64,000 nt of DNA from GCA-2861595 sp035536185 (GCA_035536185.1 DATLOM010000018.1:62001-126000), one strand, 5' to 3'. Positions 24,280 through 34,354 are shown, numbered from the stretch's first letter. Translations and numbers: made by a program. The notes: generated from the letters alone by a model not told the origin.

Positions 24280-24753
24280 GTGGACCTAGATCCCTCACGG
24301 ACCAGGGCCCGCCGGAACCGGGGGCTCGTGGTGGGAACGATCGCGGGGCTGGCACTGGCCGCGCTGCTCGTGGCCGTGGCCGTTCGATACGCGGCCCAGA
24401 ACCCCGAGAAGGCCAACCTCGGTGGGAACGAGCTGCCCCTGAACGCCAAGCGTCTGGCCCGGGAGGTGGCCAAACGGGGCCCCGTGCTGTTCAAGGACCC
24501 CCTCAACCGCGACCGGGAGATCTACGTCCAGCACCTGGGGCCGGACGCGGACAAGGGCTGGGTGGTGGTGAGCGCCTACGCCTCGCGCACCAGCCTGGAG
24601 TGCCTCCTGCGCTGGAACGGCTCGGAACGCCGCTTCGTCGATCCCTGTACGAAGCGGTCGTACCCCCCGGACGGTGAGGGTCTGACCACCTACCCGGCAC
24701 CGGTCGCCGGGGGGGTCGTGCGCATAGATCTCCGCACGCCCCGCCCCAGCTGA
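24280..24753 (+). CDS. Single-pass membrane protein with degenerate Rieske-like tail
   Basis: This 157-residue protein begins at GTG 24280. A basic N terminus (TRARRNRG) precedes one membrane helix (LVVGTIAGLALAALLVAVAV, about residues 16-35), so most of the protein is outside. The C-terminal part (LECLLRWNGSERRFVDPCTKRSYPPDG...TYPAPVAGGVVRIDL) follows the order of a Rieske-type domain. It lacks the Cys-X-His pairs that bind a 2Fe-2S cluster, and only two cysteines remain. It could be a structural relic of a cytochrome-complex Rieske domain. That reading is inference; the function is unknown. It is divergent from sucC and convergent with the PadR gene. Confidence 0.55.
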   Translation: MDLDPSRTRARRNRGLVVGTIAGLALAALLVAVAVRYAAQNPEKANLGGNELPLNAKRLAREVAKRGPVLFKDPLNRDREIYVQHLGPDADKGWVVVSAYASRTSLECLLRWNGSERRFVDPCTKRSYPPDGEGLTTYPAPVAGGVVRIDLRTPRPS

Positions 24754-24828
24754 CGGGTGCTCCGGCCCCAGGTGAAGCCGGTGACCAGCGCGGCGCTCCA
24801 GCGCCGTACGGGTCGCCAAGTGGGGATT

Positions 24829-25410
24829 TCAGCCTTCGTGGACCCTCAGGTGGCTCTTGGCCTCGTCGCGGTCCTCGCCGTAGATCCAGACCTGGCCGGT
24901 GGTGCGGACGTCGGTCTCCAGCGCCCGGGGCTGGCCCAGGAGCCGCTCGATCTTGCGCCGGGCCGAGCCCTCGTCGGCCGCGTGCACGGCCAGCTTGGTC
25001 TCGATGAGGAGCTCGAACGACTGCTTGTGGCTGGAGATCGTCTTCAGCCGGACCTGGAGGTACCGCACCAGGTTCGGATCGAGGGTCTTCATCTGCTTCT
25101 TCAGGCTGGTGGCCGCCACCTCCAGCACCTGGCGACCGGCGGTCGACAGCTCGTACACCCGTCTGGCCGGGCCCACTCCCGTGGTCTCCCAGTTGGGAGC
25201 CACGTAGCCGGCTGTCTCCAGCCAGCGCAGTGCCCGGTAGATCCTCCCCGGATTGCTCCGGTCGTAGCCCAGGGGCTCCAGCCGGGTCAACAGGTCGTAG
25301 CCGTGGCCGGCTCGCTCATCCAGGAGGATGAGAAGACACGCCCGCAGCACCCCCCGCTTCGATCCCAGCTCGTCCTCGAACCTTCGCATCGTCGCTTCGT
25401 CTTGCACCAT
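24829..25410 (-). CDS. PadR-family transcriptional regulator
   Basis: This 193-residue protein has an N-terminal PadR winged helix: GVLRACLLILLDERAGHGYDLLTRLEPLGYD, then NPGRIYRALRWLETAGYVAPNWE and GPARRVYELSTAGRQVLE (about residues 18-100). The C-terminal 90 residues are a separate domain (SFELLIETKLAVHAADEGSARRKIERLLG...GQVWIYGE) with an ACT- or ferredoxin-like helix-strand pattern, possibly for ligand binding. PadR proteins usually repress a nearby gene. The target here is not obvious; autoregulation through the unusual A/T-rich upstream region is plausible. It is convergent with the membrane-protein gene. Confidence 0.85.
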   Translation of the reverse strand: MVQDEATMRRFEDELGSKRGVLRACLLILLDERAGHGYDLLTRLEPLGYDRSNPGRIYRALRWLETAGYVAPNWETTGVGPARRVYELSTAGRQVLEVAATSLKKQMKTLDPNLVRYLQVRLKTISSHKQSFELLIETKLAVHAADEGSARRKIERLLGQPRALETDVRTTGQVWIYGEDRDEAKSHLRVHEG

Positions 25411-25612
25411 GACAGGTCACCCTTTCACCCGAAAGGTCCCCCACCCGTTGCGAGAGACCGTGACCACTCGCCGGCCTTTTTTTTTCAGGTCGGCCAGTAG
25501 GCGCACTCTAGAACCCGGCCCTAGGGACCATGTCAAGGGAAAATGAAAGAAATTGTCAAACTACGTGCGCCGGACACCTATACAAAGGGAATTTGGGGCT
25601 GTCGCGCAGGTC
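25411..25612 (-). promoter_or_regulatory. A/T-rich padR upstream region with two TTGACA boxes and an A9 tract
   Basis: On the minus strand, TTGACA occurs at 25559-25554 and again at 25536-25531. The second is followed 17-20 bases later by TTCTAG/TAGAGT-like -10 candidates. Nearer the gene, nine A residues (T9 on the plus strand, 25477-25485) sit inside the arms GGCC...GGCC. A short inverted repeat CCTTTC-gggt-GAAAGG lies just before the start codon. The A/T content is clearly higher than the surroundings. The long homopolymer in a promoter region is a candidate slippage site. Confidence 0.45.
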
Positions 25613-27805
25613 TCAGGGCCGCTTCAGGCCGGCCCAGGCCAGCAGGAGGCGCCTCTCACCCGCCCCTGGGAACCGCACCACGGCCTCGGCGCCGTCCCCG
25701 GAGCCGACCAGTTCCAGCACTACGCCTTCGCCCCACTTGGGGTGAAGAACGTCGTCGCCGGCCTTGAGGTCGGGGATGGCGTTGGTGGCCCAGCTCGGCT
25801 TGGAGGAGAGGGGGGAGCCACCGGCCTTGAGCGCCGACTCCACGACCCGGTGGCGGTGGCCGACGACCGTTCGCTCCGCTGCCGGCCGTCTTCCTCCTTC
25901 GGCCATCCGGGTGAGGCTCTCGGGGATCTCGTCCAGGAAGCGGCTGGGCCGGTTGTACTGGGTCGAGCCCCAGAGGGTCCGGCACCAGGCGTGGGTGAGG
26001 TAGAGCCGCTCCCGGGCCCTGGTGATGCCGACGTAGCAGAGCCGGCGCTCCTCCTCGAGCTCGTCGGGGTCGCCCAGTGACCGCAGGTGGGGAAAAACGC
26101 CGTCCTCCATGCCGATCACGAACACCACGGGGAACTCCAGCCCCTTGGCCGTGTGCATGGTCATGAGGACGACCTTCGACTCGTCGGCGTCGAGAGCATC
26201 CACGTCCGCCACCAGGCTGACCGCCTCCAGGAAGGACGTGAGGTCGTCGTAGCCGGCGGCCACACCGAGCAGCTCGGCGATGTTCTCGATTCGGCCGGCC
26301 GACTCCACCGTGTTCTCGGCGTCCAGGGCCGACACGTAGCCGGTGCGTTCGATCACCGCCTCCAGCAGCTGGAGGGGCGGCGTGCCGGCGGCGGCGAGAT
26401 CGCGCAGCTCCGCCAGCAGCGACAGGAGGTCGGCGATGCCGCCCAGGGCCTTGCCCGTCACCCCGGCCCGCTCGGCCGCGGCCAGTGCCTCGAAGAACGC
26501 CGCCCCCGAGGAGTTGGACCACTTGTCGAGACGCCCCACGCTGGTGTCACCGATGCCCCGCTTGGGGACGTTGAGAATGCGCTTGAGCGACACCTCGTCG
26601 GCCGGGTTGGCCGTGGCCAGGAGGTAACCGAGCAGGTCCTTGATCTCCCGCCGGTCGTAGAACCTGGTTCCGCCGAGCACCTTGTAGGGCGTCTTGCGCC
26701 GGACCAGCTCCTCCTCGACCGCCCGGCTCTGGGCGTTCGTCCGGTAGAAGACGGCGATGTCGCCCCAGCGCACCCCGAAGCGGTCCTTCAGGCGGGCCAT
26801 CTCGTGAGCCACCCATGCCGCCTCGTCCCGCTCGTCCTCGGCGTGGTAGCGGGTGATCAGCTCGCCGCCGACCTGCTCGGTCCACAGCGCCTTGGGCTTG
26901 CGCATGGCGTTGTTGGCGATCACGGAGTTGGCCGCGTCGAGGATCGTCTGCGTCGACCGGTAGTTCTGCTCCAGCACGATGGTGGTGGCATCCGGGAACG
27001 CCTCCTCGAACTCCAGCAGGTTGCGCAGGTCCGCACCGCGAAATCGGTACACCGACTGATCGGTGTCTCCGACGACGCACACGTTCCTGTGCCCGGCACC
27101 GAGGAGGAGGACGAGCTCGTTCTGGGCCCGGTTGGTGTCCTGGTACTCGTCGACGAGCAGGTGGGTGAAGCGGCGCCGGTAGTGCGCCAGCACCTCGGGC
27201 TCGGCCTGGAGGAGGTTGACGGCGACCATGAGCAGGTCGTCGAAGTCCATGGCGCTGGCGGCGAGGAGGCGACGCTGGTACTCCCGGTAGACCTCGGCCA
27301 TGCGCTTCTCGTAAGGGCCCTGCGCGCGGGAGGCGTAGGTCTCGAAGTCGATCAGTTCGTTCTTGGCCGTGCTGATGGCGGCGTGCACGGTGCGGGGCGG
27401 GAACTTCTTGGCGTCGATGTTCAGGTCCCGGATGACGTAGCCGGTGAGGCGGACGGCATCGGCCTGGTCGTAGATGGAGAACGAGGAGCGGTAGCCGAGG
27501 CGGGAGGCGTCACGGCGGAGGATGCGGACGCACGCGGAGTGGAAGGTGGACACCCACATGCGCTCGGCCACCGGACCGATCAGGGAAGCGACCCGGTGCT
27601 TCATCTCGTCGGCCGCCTTGTTGGTGAAGGTGATGGCCAGGATCGAGAAGGGCGACACGCCCCCCTGGGTGACGAGGTGGGCGATGCGGTGGGTCAGCGT
27701 GCGGGTCTTGCCCGACCCGGCCCCGGCCACGATGAGGAGCGGCCCCTCACCGTGGAGCACCGCCTCCTGCTGCACGGGGTTGAGGCCGTCCAGCAGGTCA
27801 TCCAT
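25613..27805 (-). CDS. pcrA: ATP-dependent 3'-5' DNA helicase PcrA/UvrD
   Basis: This superfamily-1 helicase acts in repair and replication-fork maintenance, 730 residues. Motifs in order: Q motif LNPVQQEAV, Walker A AGAGSGKTRTLTHRI (about 28-42), Ia ITFTNKAADEMKHR, Walker B LLVDEYQDTNRAQ, III VVGDTDQSVYRFRGAD, IV LEQNYRST, V LMTMHTAKGLEF and VI RRLCYVGITRARE. The C terminus is a Tudor-like RNA-polymerase-contact module (GDDVLHPKWGEGVVLELVG) typical of PcrA/UvrD1. The same neighbourhood (uvrD1-sucC-sucD) is seen in mycobacteria. The gene starts at ATG 27805 and is separated from guaB3 by 49 bases. Confidence 0.96.
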   Translation of the reverse strand: MDDLLDGLNPVQQEAVLHGEGPLLIVAGAGSGKTRTLTHRIAHLVTQGGVSPFSILAITFTNKAADEMKHRVASLIGPVAERMWVSTFHSACVRILRRDASRLGYRSSFSIYDQADAVRLTGYVIRDLNIDAKKFPPRTVHAAISTAKNELIDFETYASRAQGPYEKRMAEVYREYQRRLLAASAMDFDDLLMVAVNLLQAEPEVLAHYRRRFTHLLVDEYQDTNRAQNELVLLLGAGHRNVCVVGDTDQSVYRFRGADLRNLLEFEEAFPDATTIVLEQNYRSTQTILDAANSVIANNAMRKPKALWTEQVGGELITRYHAEDERDEAAWVAHEMARLKDRFGVRWGDIAVFYRTNAQSRAVEEELVRRKTPYKVLGGTRFYDRREIKDLLGYLLATANPADEVSLKRILNVPKRGIGDTSVGRLDKWSNSSGAAFFEALAAAERAGVTGKALGGIADLLSLLAELRDLAAAGTPPLQLLEAVIERTGYVSALDAENTVESAGRIENIAELLGVAAGYDDLTSFLEAVSLVADVDALDADESKVVLMTMHTAKGLEFPVVFVIGMEDGVFPHLRSLGDPDELEEERRLCYVGITRARERLYLTHAWCRTLWGSTQYNRPSRFLDEIPESLTRMAEGGRRPAAERTVVGHRHRVVESALKAGGSPLSSKPSWATNAIPDLKAGDDVLHPKWGEGVVLELVGSGDGAEAVVRFPGAGERRLLLAWAGLKRP

Positions 27806-27854
27806 CGGCTCTCAGGTTACCGGTGCCCTGTGACGCCCCCGTGGAGGCTTGCCG

Positions 27855-29018
27855 CTAATGCCCCATGCCGATGTGCTGCTCACGCTGGGCCGTCTTGCCT
27901 TCGGTCTGGAGAGCGGGGGCGACCATGACCTCGGCCTTCTGGAAGTCCTTCACGGTCTGGTAGCCGCAGGTGGCCATGGAGGTTCGGAGGGCGCCGAAGA
28001 GGTTGAGGCGGCCGTCGTTCTCGTGAGCGGGGCCGACCAGGATCTCCTGGAGGCTGCCGCGGGCCGGCGTCTTCACGCGGGCGCCGCGGGGCAGGGTGGG
28101 ATGGAAGGTGGCCATGCCCCAGTGGTAGCCGCGGCCGGGGGCCTCATGGGCGGCGGCGAGGGGCGACCCGACCATCACCGCGTCGGCGCCACATGCGATG
28201 GCCTTGGCGATGTCGCCGCCCCGGCTCATGCCGCCGTCGGCGATGACGTGGACGTAGACGCCGGTCTCGTGGAGGTGGCGCATGCGGGCGCCGGCGGCAT
28301 CCGCGATGGCCGTGGCCTGGGGAACGCCGATGCCGAGCACGCCCCGGGTGGTGCAGGCGTTGCCGGGGCCGACGCCCACGAGCACGCCCACCGCACCCGT
28401 GCGCATGAGGTGGAGGGCGGCCTGGGCCGAGGCGCAGCCACCGACGATGACCGGGATCTCGAACTCGCGGATGAACTTCTTCAGGTTGAGCGGCTCGGCC
28501 GTCTTGGACACGTGCTCGGCCGAGACCACGGTGCCCTGGATCACCAGGAGGTCGAGCTCGGCGTTGATAACGGCCGAGGCGTACTGCTCTGCCCGCTGCG
28601 GGGTAATGGAGGCACAAGAGGTGACACCGGCTTCGCGGATCTCACGGATCCTCTGGGTCACCAGCTCGGGCTTCACCGGCTCGGCGTAGATCTGCTGCAT
28701 CCGGGCAGTGGCCTTGTCGTTGTCGAGGGTGGCGATCTCCTCGAACAGCGGCTCCGGGTCCTCGTAGCGGGCCCACAGCCCCTCCAGGTTGAGCACCCCC
28801 ACCCCGCCGAGGCGCCCGACCTCGATGGCGGTGGCCGGACTGACCACACCGTCCATGGCCGACGCCATGAGCGGCAGGTCGAAGCGGTAGGCGTCTATCT
28901 CCCAGGAGATGTCGACATCCTCGGGATCACGGGTACGCCGGCTGGGGACGATGGCGATGTCGTCGAAGCCGTAGGCCCTGCGACCCGATTTGCCGATGCC
29001 GATCTCTATCTCCGCCAT
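27855..29018 (-). CDS. guaB3: GuaB3-family IMP dehydrogenase-related protein
   Basis: A 387-residue IMPDH/GMPR TIM-barrel protein of the actinobacterial GuaB3 group, without CBS domains. Signatures are [73 protein letters not shown] (catalytic Cys-Thr-Thr loop), [30 protein letters not shown], and a C-terminal loop with [11 protein letters not shown]. The family is usually GMP-reductase- or IMPDH-like; its true reaction is less certain than for GuaB. A canonical guaB often lies beside it in actinobacteria but is not in this window. It starts at ATG 29018. Confidence 0.92.
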   Translation of the reverse strand: MAEIEIGIGKSGRRAYGFDDIAIVPSRRTRDPEDVDISWEIDAYRFDLPLMASAMDGVVSPATAIEVGRLGGVGVLNLEGLWARYEDPEPLFEEIATLDNDKATARMQQIYAEPVKPELVTQRIREIREAGVTSCASITPQRAEQYASAVINAELDLLVIQGTVVSAEHVSKTAEPLNLKKFIREFEIPVIVGGCASAQAALHLMRTGAVGVLVGVGPGNACTTRGVLGIGVPQATAIADAAGARMRHLHETGVYVHVIADGGMSRGGDIAKAIACGADAVMVGSPLAAAHEAPGRGYHWGMATFHPTLPRGARVKTPARGSLQEILVGPAHENDGRLNLFGALRTSMATCGYQTVKDFQKAEVMVAPALQTEGKTAQREQHIGMGH

Positions 29019-29096
29019 CCACGTCTCCCTGTTTGCTCAGCGAGCGGCGAGTCTACCGCCGGCCCGGGCACCCTCCTGGGGTGACGGGCGAGACAG

Positions 29097-29615
29097 CTAG
29101 CGCTTCTTGGCGGCCGGCGGGCGGGAGGCGCTCGCCCGGCCGGAGGTGCCGGAAGTGCCGGCGGCAGACGCCCGCTTCTTCACGGTGCCCCCAGCAGAGC
29201 CGGAGGCGGTCTTGTTGGCTGCCGCCTTGCGCACCGGGGCCTTGTCCTTGCCGGCAGGCTTCGCCGTGGTGGCGCCGGCCTTGGCGCCAGCGCCGGCCTT
29301 GGCGCGAGCGGTTCTGGCGCCCGCCGCCGGCTTCCTGGTGCCGGTCTTGCGGGTGCTGGCGGAACGGCGCTTGGGCAGGTCGGTGACCGACCCCAAGGGC
29401 TCGCCGTTCTCACCTCGGGCCGCGGTGTCCGCGGCACCGGGAGTCTCGCCGGCGCCGCCAGAGCCGTTCATGTCGTCACCCGGTAGCCCCGCGGCCGGTG
29501 CCATGGCGGGAACGTCGGTTGGCTTGGCCGCCACGGCGGCCTCCAGCTCCTGGGCCGCCTGGGTCTCCATCTCTTCGCGGGATCCCTGCTTGCGGAACCT
29601 CTGCAACAGCTTCAT
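29097..29615 (-). CDS. Basic Lys/Ala-rich histone-H1-like protein
   Basis: This 172-residue protein has two halves. Residues 1-70 are mixed and mildly acidic (MKLLQRFRKQGSREEMET, AAQELEAAV). From about 80 to the end it is Lys/Ala/Arg/Thr/Gly-rich with recurrent short motifs (RKTGTRKPAAG, ARTARAKAGAGAKAG, AKPAGKDKAPVRKAAANK, KKRASAAG, ending PPAAKKR). This composition is typical of eukaryotic-H1-like, DNA-binding tails in actinobacteria, for example on HupB or HrdB. No folded DNA-binding domain is visible, so nucleoid association is an inference from charge. The low-complexity coding sequence may make its length variable between strains. Confidence 0.6.
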   Translation of the reverse strand: MKLLQRFRKQGSREEMETQAAQELEAAVAAKPTDVPAMAPAAGLPGDDMNGSGGAGETPGAADTAARGENGEPLGSVTDLPKRRSASTRKTGTRKPAAGARTARAKAGAGAKAGATTAKPAGKDKAPVRKAAANKTASGSAGGTVKKRASAAGTSGTSGRASASRPPAAKKR

Positions 29616-29697
29616 ATGACTCTCCTCTTTCGTGGACTTTGGGCCCCCCGGCCGCGCCCGTGCTACGTGCGCTGATCTGGACGAGTCCGCCGCCGCC

Positions 29698-30228
29698 TCA
29701 CACAGCTGCAGTTCGGTCCTCAGAGGCCGGCTCGGAGGCCAACCGGCTCTCTGCTGCAGTGCCGATGCCGGGCAGCGCCCCCGACACGGTGGCGGCAGCC
29801 TGAGAGCCGAACACGACGGCTATTGCTTCACACCCGATGAACGCCTCTGGGCTGTGGCTGTAGAGGTTGAGCGCCCCCACCGCCTCACCACCCACGGTCA
29901 ACGGCACCGAAAGGCTGCTGAGAACGCCTCTGGCGGTGGCCTCTTTGCTGAAGCCGGGCCATGACCGGGCGTCGGCGTCGGTGGCCACGTTGAAGACCTG
30001 GAGCTGGCGAATGGCATCGAGCGACGGCCCCTCCCCGGTCCGGCACTGGACGGAGTCGAGCTCCCGGGCCATATCGGTCGTGCTGACCACCGGAATGGCG
30101 CGACCGTTGCGCACCAGGGTCACCGCCGCCGCGTCACAGCCGGCGATAGTGGCCTGGGCCATGGCCACGACTCGTTTGAGAGCCAGCTCAGGACGCTCCA
30201 CACCATGATCCTCTCGGTACCGTGCCAT
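29698..30228 (-). CDS. GAF-domain protein without output domain
   Basis: This 176-residue protein is almost entirely one GAF sensor domain: VVAMAQATIAGCDAAAVTLVRNG, VVSTTDMARELDSVQCRTGEGPSLDAI, FNVATDADARSWPGFSKEAT, VLSSLSVPLTVGGEAVGALNLYSHSPEAF. Actinobacterial relatives normally continue into an ANTAR RNA-binding domain that controls antitermination. Here the protein ends about 15 residues after the last GAF helix in a non-conserved tail (SRLASEPASEDRTAAV). It may be truncated or a ligand-binding partner of another protein. It is downstream of the 56-residue gene, with a 129-base gap. Confidence 0.75.
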   Translation of the reverse strand: MARYREDHGVERPELALKRVVAMAQATIAGCDAAAVTLVRNGRAIPVVSTTDMARELDSVQCRTGEGPSLDAIRQLQVFNVATDADARSWPGFSKEATARGVLSSLSVPLTVGGEAVGALNLYSHSPEAFIGCEAIAVVFGSQAAATVSGALPGIGTAAESRLASEPASEDRTAAV

Positions 30229-30357
30229 GGTCGCTCCAACCGTCGAAAACTATTTACCTAATGCTGCGAACCCGACCCTACCTGTTCGAGAGCCGCTGCG
30301 TAAGGCAAGGGAACACAGTGTTCTGAGCATCCACCGCGGGCGGGAAGCCCGTGCCGC

Positions 30358-30528
30358 TCAGGAGCTTCGTATCTCGTGGTGGGCCTGCACCGTGGATTCG
30401 AGCAGCTCCCGCAAGCCACCCTTCTTGAGATCGGCCATCACCTTTCCGGGCGTCAGCTCGGCGCGTTCCCACTGCATCCAGGTGGCCAGCAGCTTCTCGG
30501 GATCGGGAGGGGGGATGTCGGCGGGCAT
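30358..30528 (-). CDS. 56-residue conserved-looking hypothetical protein next to groEL
   Basis: This short frame runs from the ATG at 30528 to the TGA at 30358. The product is helical: MPADIPPPDPEKLLATWMQW, then ERAELTPGKVMADLKKGGLR and a last helix ELLESTVQAHHEIRSS. The pattern W-x-x-W-E-R, then P-G-K-V-x-A-D-L-K-x-x-G-L-R-E-L-L, looks like a genuine small protein family rather than chance, and I recall similar small actinobacterial hypotheticals. It lies downstream of groEL beyond a strong terminator hairpin, so it probably has its own promoter. The function is unknown. Confidence 0.6.
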   Translation of the reverse strand: MPADIPPPDPEKLLATWMQWERAELTPGKVMADLKKGGLRELLESTVQAHHEIRSS

Positions 30529-30551
30529 GGGCGCAAGCTACCGAAGGCGAG

Positions 30552-30583
30552 GAGGAGCGCCGCCCTTTGAGACGGCGCTCCTC
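30552..30583 (-). terminator. Strong hairpin terminator after groEL
   Basis: An 11-bp perfect stem (GAGGAGCGCCG with its complement CGGCGCTCCTC) surrounds a 10-nt loop, 31 bases beyond the groEL stop codon on the minus strand. There is no obvious U-tract. It separates groESL from the small gene at 30358. Confidence 0.75.
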
Positions 30584-30614
30584 GCCACGAGTCGATACGT
30601 CGGAGACGACGGGG

Positions 30615-32563
<1,949 letters not shown>

Positions 32564-32584
32564 GTCTCAAGCCTCCACAGACTG

Positions 32585-32611
32585 TTAGCACTCTCGGGTG
32601 TCGAGTGCTAA
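32585..32611. promoter_or_regulatory. CIRCE operator (HrcA-binding site)
   Basis: TTAGCACTC (32585-32593), a 9-base spacer and GAGTGCTAA (32603-32611) match the CIRCE consensus exactly. HrcA binds this palindrome and represses groESL until heat or misfolded protein lowers HrcA activity. It lies directly upstream of groES. hrcA itself is not in the window. Confidence 0.97.
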
Positions 32612-32661
32612 CGATAGTTGCGGAGCCGTGCCTACGCAAATCGCTCACCCGCATCTGGGCG

Positions 32662-33795
32662 CTAGCGGGCGGGCGAACCGAGGCCGAGGGTGGCGTCACC
32701 GCCGACGTCCAGAGGGGTGGGGCCGTCGGATCGGAGGCGCCACCAGGCGGCGGCGGCCACCATGGCCGCGTTGTCGGTGCACATGGAGCGACTGGGGAGG
32801 AAGGCCTGCAGCCCGTCCGCTATGCAGACGTCGAGGATCCGCTCCCGTAGCGAGGAGTTGGCCGCGACTCCGCCCCCGATCACGATGGCCTTGGCACCCA
32901 CCGCGGCGGCTGCGGCGCGGGCCTTGGTGACGAGCACGTCGACCACCGCCTCCTGGAACGATGCGGCCACGTCGGCCACCGAGACATCGGGGTTCTTGCG
33001 GACGTAGGTGACGACCGATGTCTTCAACCCGCTGAAGGAGAAGTCGAATCCCTCCCCGGCCATGCCCCGGGGGAACGAGATGGCCTTGGGGTCACCCTCC
33101 ATGGCCAGGCGGTCGATGGCCGGGCCCCCCGGATAGCCGAGGCCGAGGAAGCGGGCGACCTTGTCGTAGGCCTCGCCGGCGGCGTCGTCCAGGGTGCTCC
33201 CGAGCACCTCGTACTTCCCGTGGTCGGCCATGTGCACGAGCATGGTGTGGGCGCCCGACACCAGCAGCACCAGGAGGGGCGGGTCGAGGTCCGGCTCCTC
33301 GAGGAAGGCGGCGTACAGGTGGGCCTCGAGATGGTTGACGCCGATGAAGGGCACCCCCCACACCATGGCCATGGCCTTGGCCGCACTGAGACCGACGAGC
33401 AGGGAGCCGATCAGGCCGGGGCCGACGGTGGCGGCCACCGCGTCGACTCCGTCGCCGTCGAGCCCCGCCTCCACCATGGCCTCGGCCACGACCGAGGGGA
33501 GAAGATCGAGGTGGGCCCGGCTGGCCAGCTCGGGGACCACGCCCCCGAACCGGGCGTGCAGGTCCACCTGGCTGCTCACCACGGAGGAGAGAACGTCGTG
33601 CCCGTCGACCACTACGGCGGCGGCCGTCTCGTCGCACGAAGTCTCAATCCCCAAGATTTTGACAGGCGAGCGAAGCTCGCCGGGAGAGGCGTCGGGCGCC
33701 TTCGGCGCTGTCTCTTTCCGTTCCGACAGGTCAAGCCCTTCGGGCGACCTGTCGGGCAGAACCTCGCCTTCGGCGGTTCTGCGGGGGTCAGGCAT
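32662..33795 (-). CDS. tsaD: tRNA threonylcarbamoyladenosine transferase TsaD, with extra N-terminal segment
   Basis: It transfers the threonylcarbamoyl group to A37 of ANN-reading tRNAs, with TsaB and TsaE. The core begins KILGIETSCDETAAAVV and includes GVVPELASRAHLDLLP, GPGLIGSLLVG, VNHLEAHLYAAF (metal HxExH), LLVSGAHT, LDDAAGEAYDKVAR, GYPGGPAIDRLA, FSFSGLKTS, IGGGVAANSSLR and CTDNAAM. The core has no ATG or GTG at its edge. Either the ATG at 33795 is used, adding 47 residues encoded by tandem hairpins, or translation starts at TTG 33654 (330 residues, near the normal ~340). The 33795 ATG overlaps the rimI stop. Confidence 0.93.
   Translation of the reverse strand: MPDPRRTAEGEVLPDRSPEGLDLSERKETAPKAPDASPGELRSPVKILGIETSCDETAAAVVVDGHDVLSSVVSSQVDLHARFGGVVPELASRAHLDLLPSVVAEAMVEAGLDGDGVDAVAATVGPGLIGSLLVGLSAAKAMAMVWGVPFIGVNHLEAHLYAAFLEEPDLDPPLLVLLVSGAHTMLVHMADHGKYEVLGSTLDDAAGEAYDKVARFLGLGYPGGPAIDRLAMEGDPKAISFPRGMAGEGFDFSFSGLKTSVVTYVRKNPDVSVADVAASFQEAVVDVLVTKARAAAAAVGAKAIVIGGGVAANSSLRERILDVCIADGLQAFLPSRSMCTDNAAMVAAAAWWRLRSDGPTPLDVGGDATLGLGSPAR
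33666..33782. repeat. Tandem hairpins inside the tsaD 5' extension
   Basis: Three or four hairpins follow one another. The first is GCGAGC-gaa-GCTCGC (33666-33680). A shorter GGCGCC-ttc-GGCGCT comes next. GACAGGTC-aa-GCCC-ttc-GGGC-GACCTGTC spans 33725-33753. GCAGAAC-ct-CGCC-ttc-GGCG-GTTCTGC spans 33756-33782. The last two share one design: a 7-8-bp arm, a 2-nt bulge, a 4-bp GC stem and a TTC loop. This is REP-like structure inserted between rimI and the conserved start of tsaD. Confidence 0.7.
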
Positions 33796-34342
33796 GATGC
33801 GGCCCCTGCTCGAGGGTGGCCTGCTCAAGGGTGGCGAGGCGGGCGGCGTACGCCTGGGTGTCGATGTCGTGGGCCCACATGATCAGTGCATCCTCGTTGG
33901 TCTCCACGTAGTAGTTGCGGCGCACTCCCTCGGGGCAGAAACCGAAGCGGCGGTAGAGGGCCTGGGCGGCGGTGTTGCTCACCCGCACCTCGAGGGTGAG
34001 GTGGCAGGCACCCCGCTCCACGGCCACCCGGGCCAGATGGGCCAGCAGCCGGGTGCCGAGACCCCGGCGGTGCCAGGCGGGGTCGACGGCCAGGGTGGTG
34101 ACGTGGGCGTCTTCGTGGGTGATCATCAGGCCGCCGTACCCGACCACCTCGCCCCCGACCCGGGCCACCACGTAGGACCTCGTGGACCGCAGGCTCAGCT
34201 CACCGAGGAACAGGCTCAGCGACCACGGCCGGGGATAGACCTGCTGCTCGATGCGCAGCACCGAGCGCAGGTGGCGCCGACGCATGGCCGCCAACTGGAC
34301 GTGCGGGGCCGCGGGTACGGGAGCAGGAAGGCGGAGGGCCAT
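33788..34342 (-). CDS. rimI: Ribosomal-protein-alanine N-acetyltransferase RimI-like
   Basis: A 184-residue GNAT acetyltransferase of the RimI group, which acetylates the N-terminal alanine of S18 in E. coli and lies in the t6A gene cluster of many bacteria. Motifs are IEQQVYPRPWSLSLFLGEL (typical RimI W-S-x-x-F-L), VVGYGGLMI, AHVTTLAVDPAWHRRGLGTRLL (acetyl-CoA loop R-R-G-L-G-T), LEVRVSNTAAQALYRRFGF and RRNYYVETNEDALIMW. It follows tsaB after 12 bases and its last bases overlap tsaD. The start at ATG 34342 gives a leader of about 20 residues before the fold. Confidence 0.92.
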   Translation of the reverse strand: MALRLPAPVPAAPHVQLAAMRRRHLRSVLRIEQQVYPRPWSLSLFLGELSLRSTRSYVVARVGGEVVGYGGLMITHEDAHVTTLAVDPAWHRRGLGTRLLAHLARVAVERGACHLTLEVRVSNTAAQALYRRFGFCPEGVRRNYYVETNEDALIMWAHDIDTQAYAARLATLEQATLEQGPHHA

Positions 34343-34354
34343 GACTTGCCGCGC

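Noticed and set aside
26087..27928. 613-codon plus-strand frame opposite pcrA
   Set aside because: It is the complement of a clear PcrA gene with Val/Gly/His-rich composition, a known artefact of GC-rich coding DNA. The same applies to long frames opposite groEL (30567-32363), sdhA, purH, sucCD and glmS.
30278..30472. 64-residue minus-strand frame near groEL
   Set aside because: It overlaps the more convincing 56-residue gene in another frame and has random composition.
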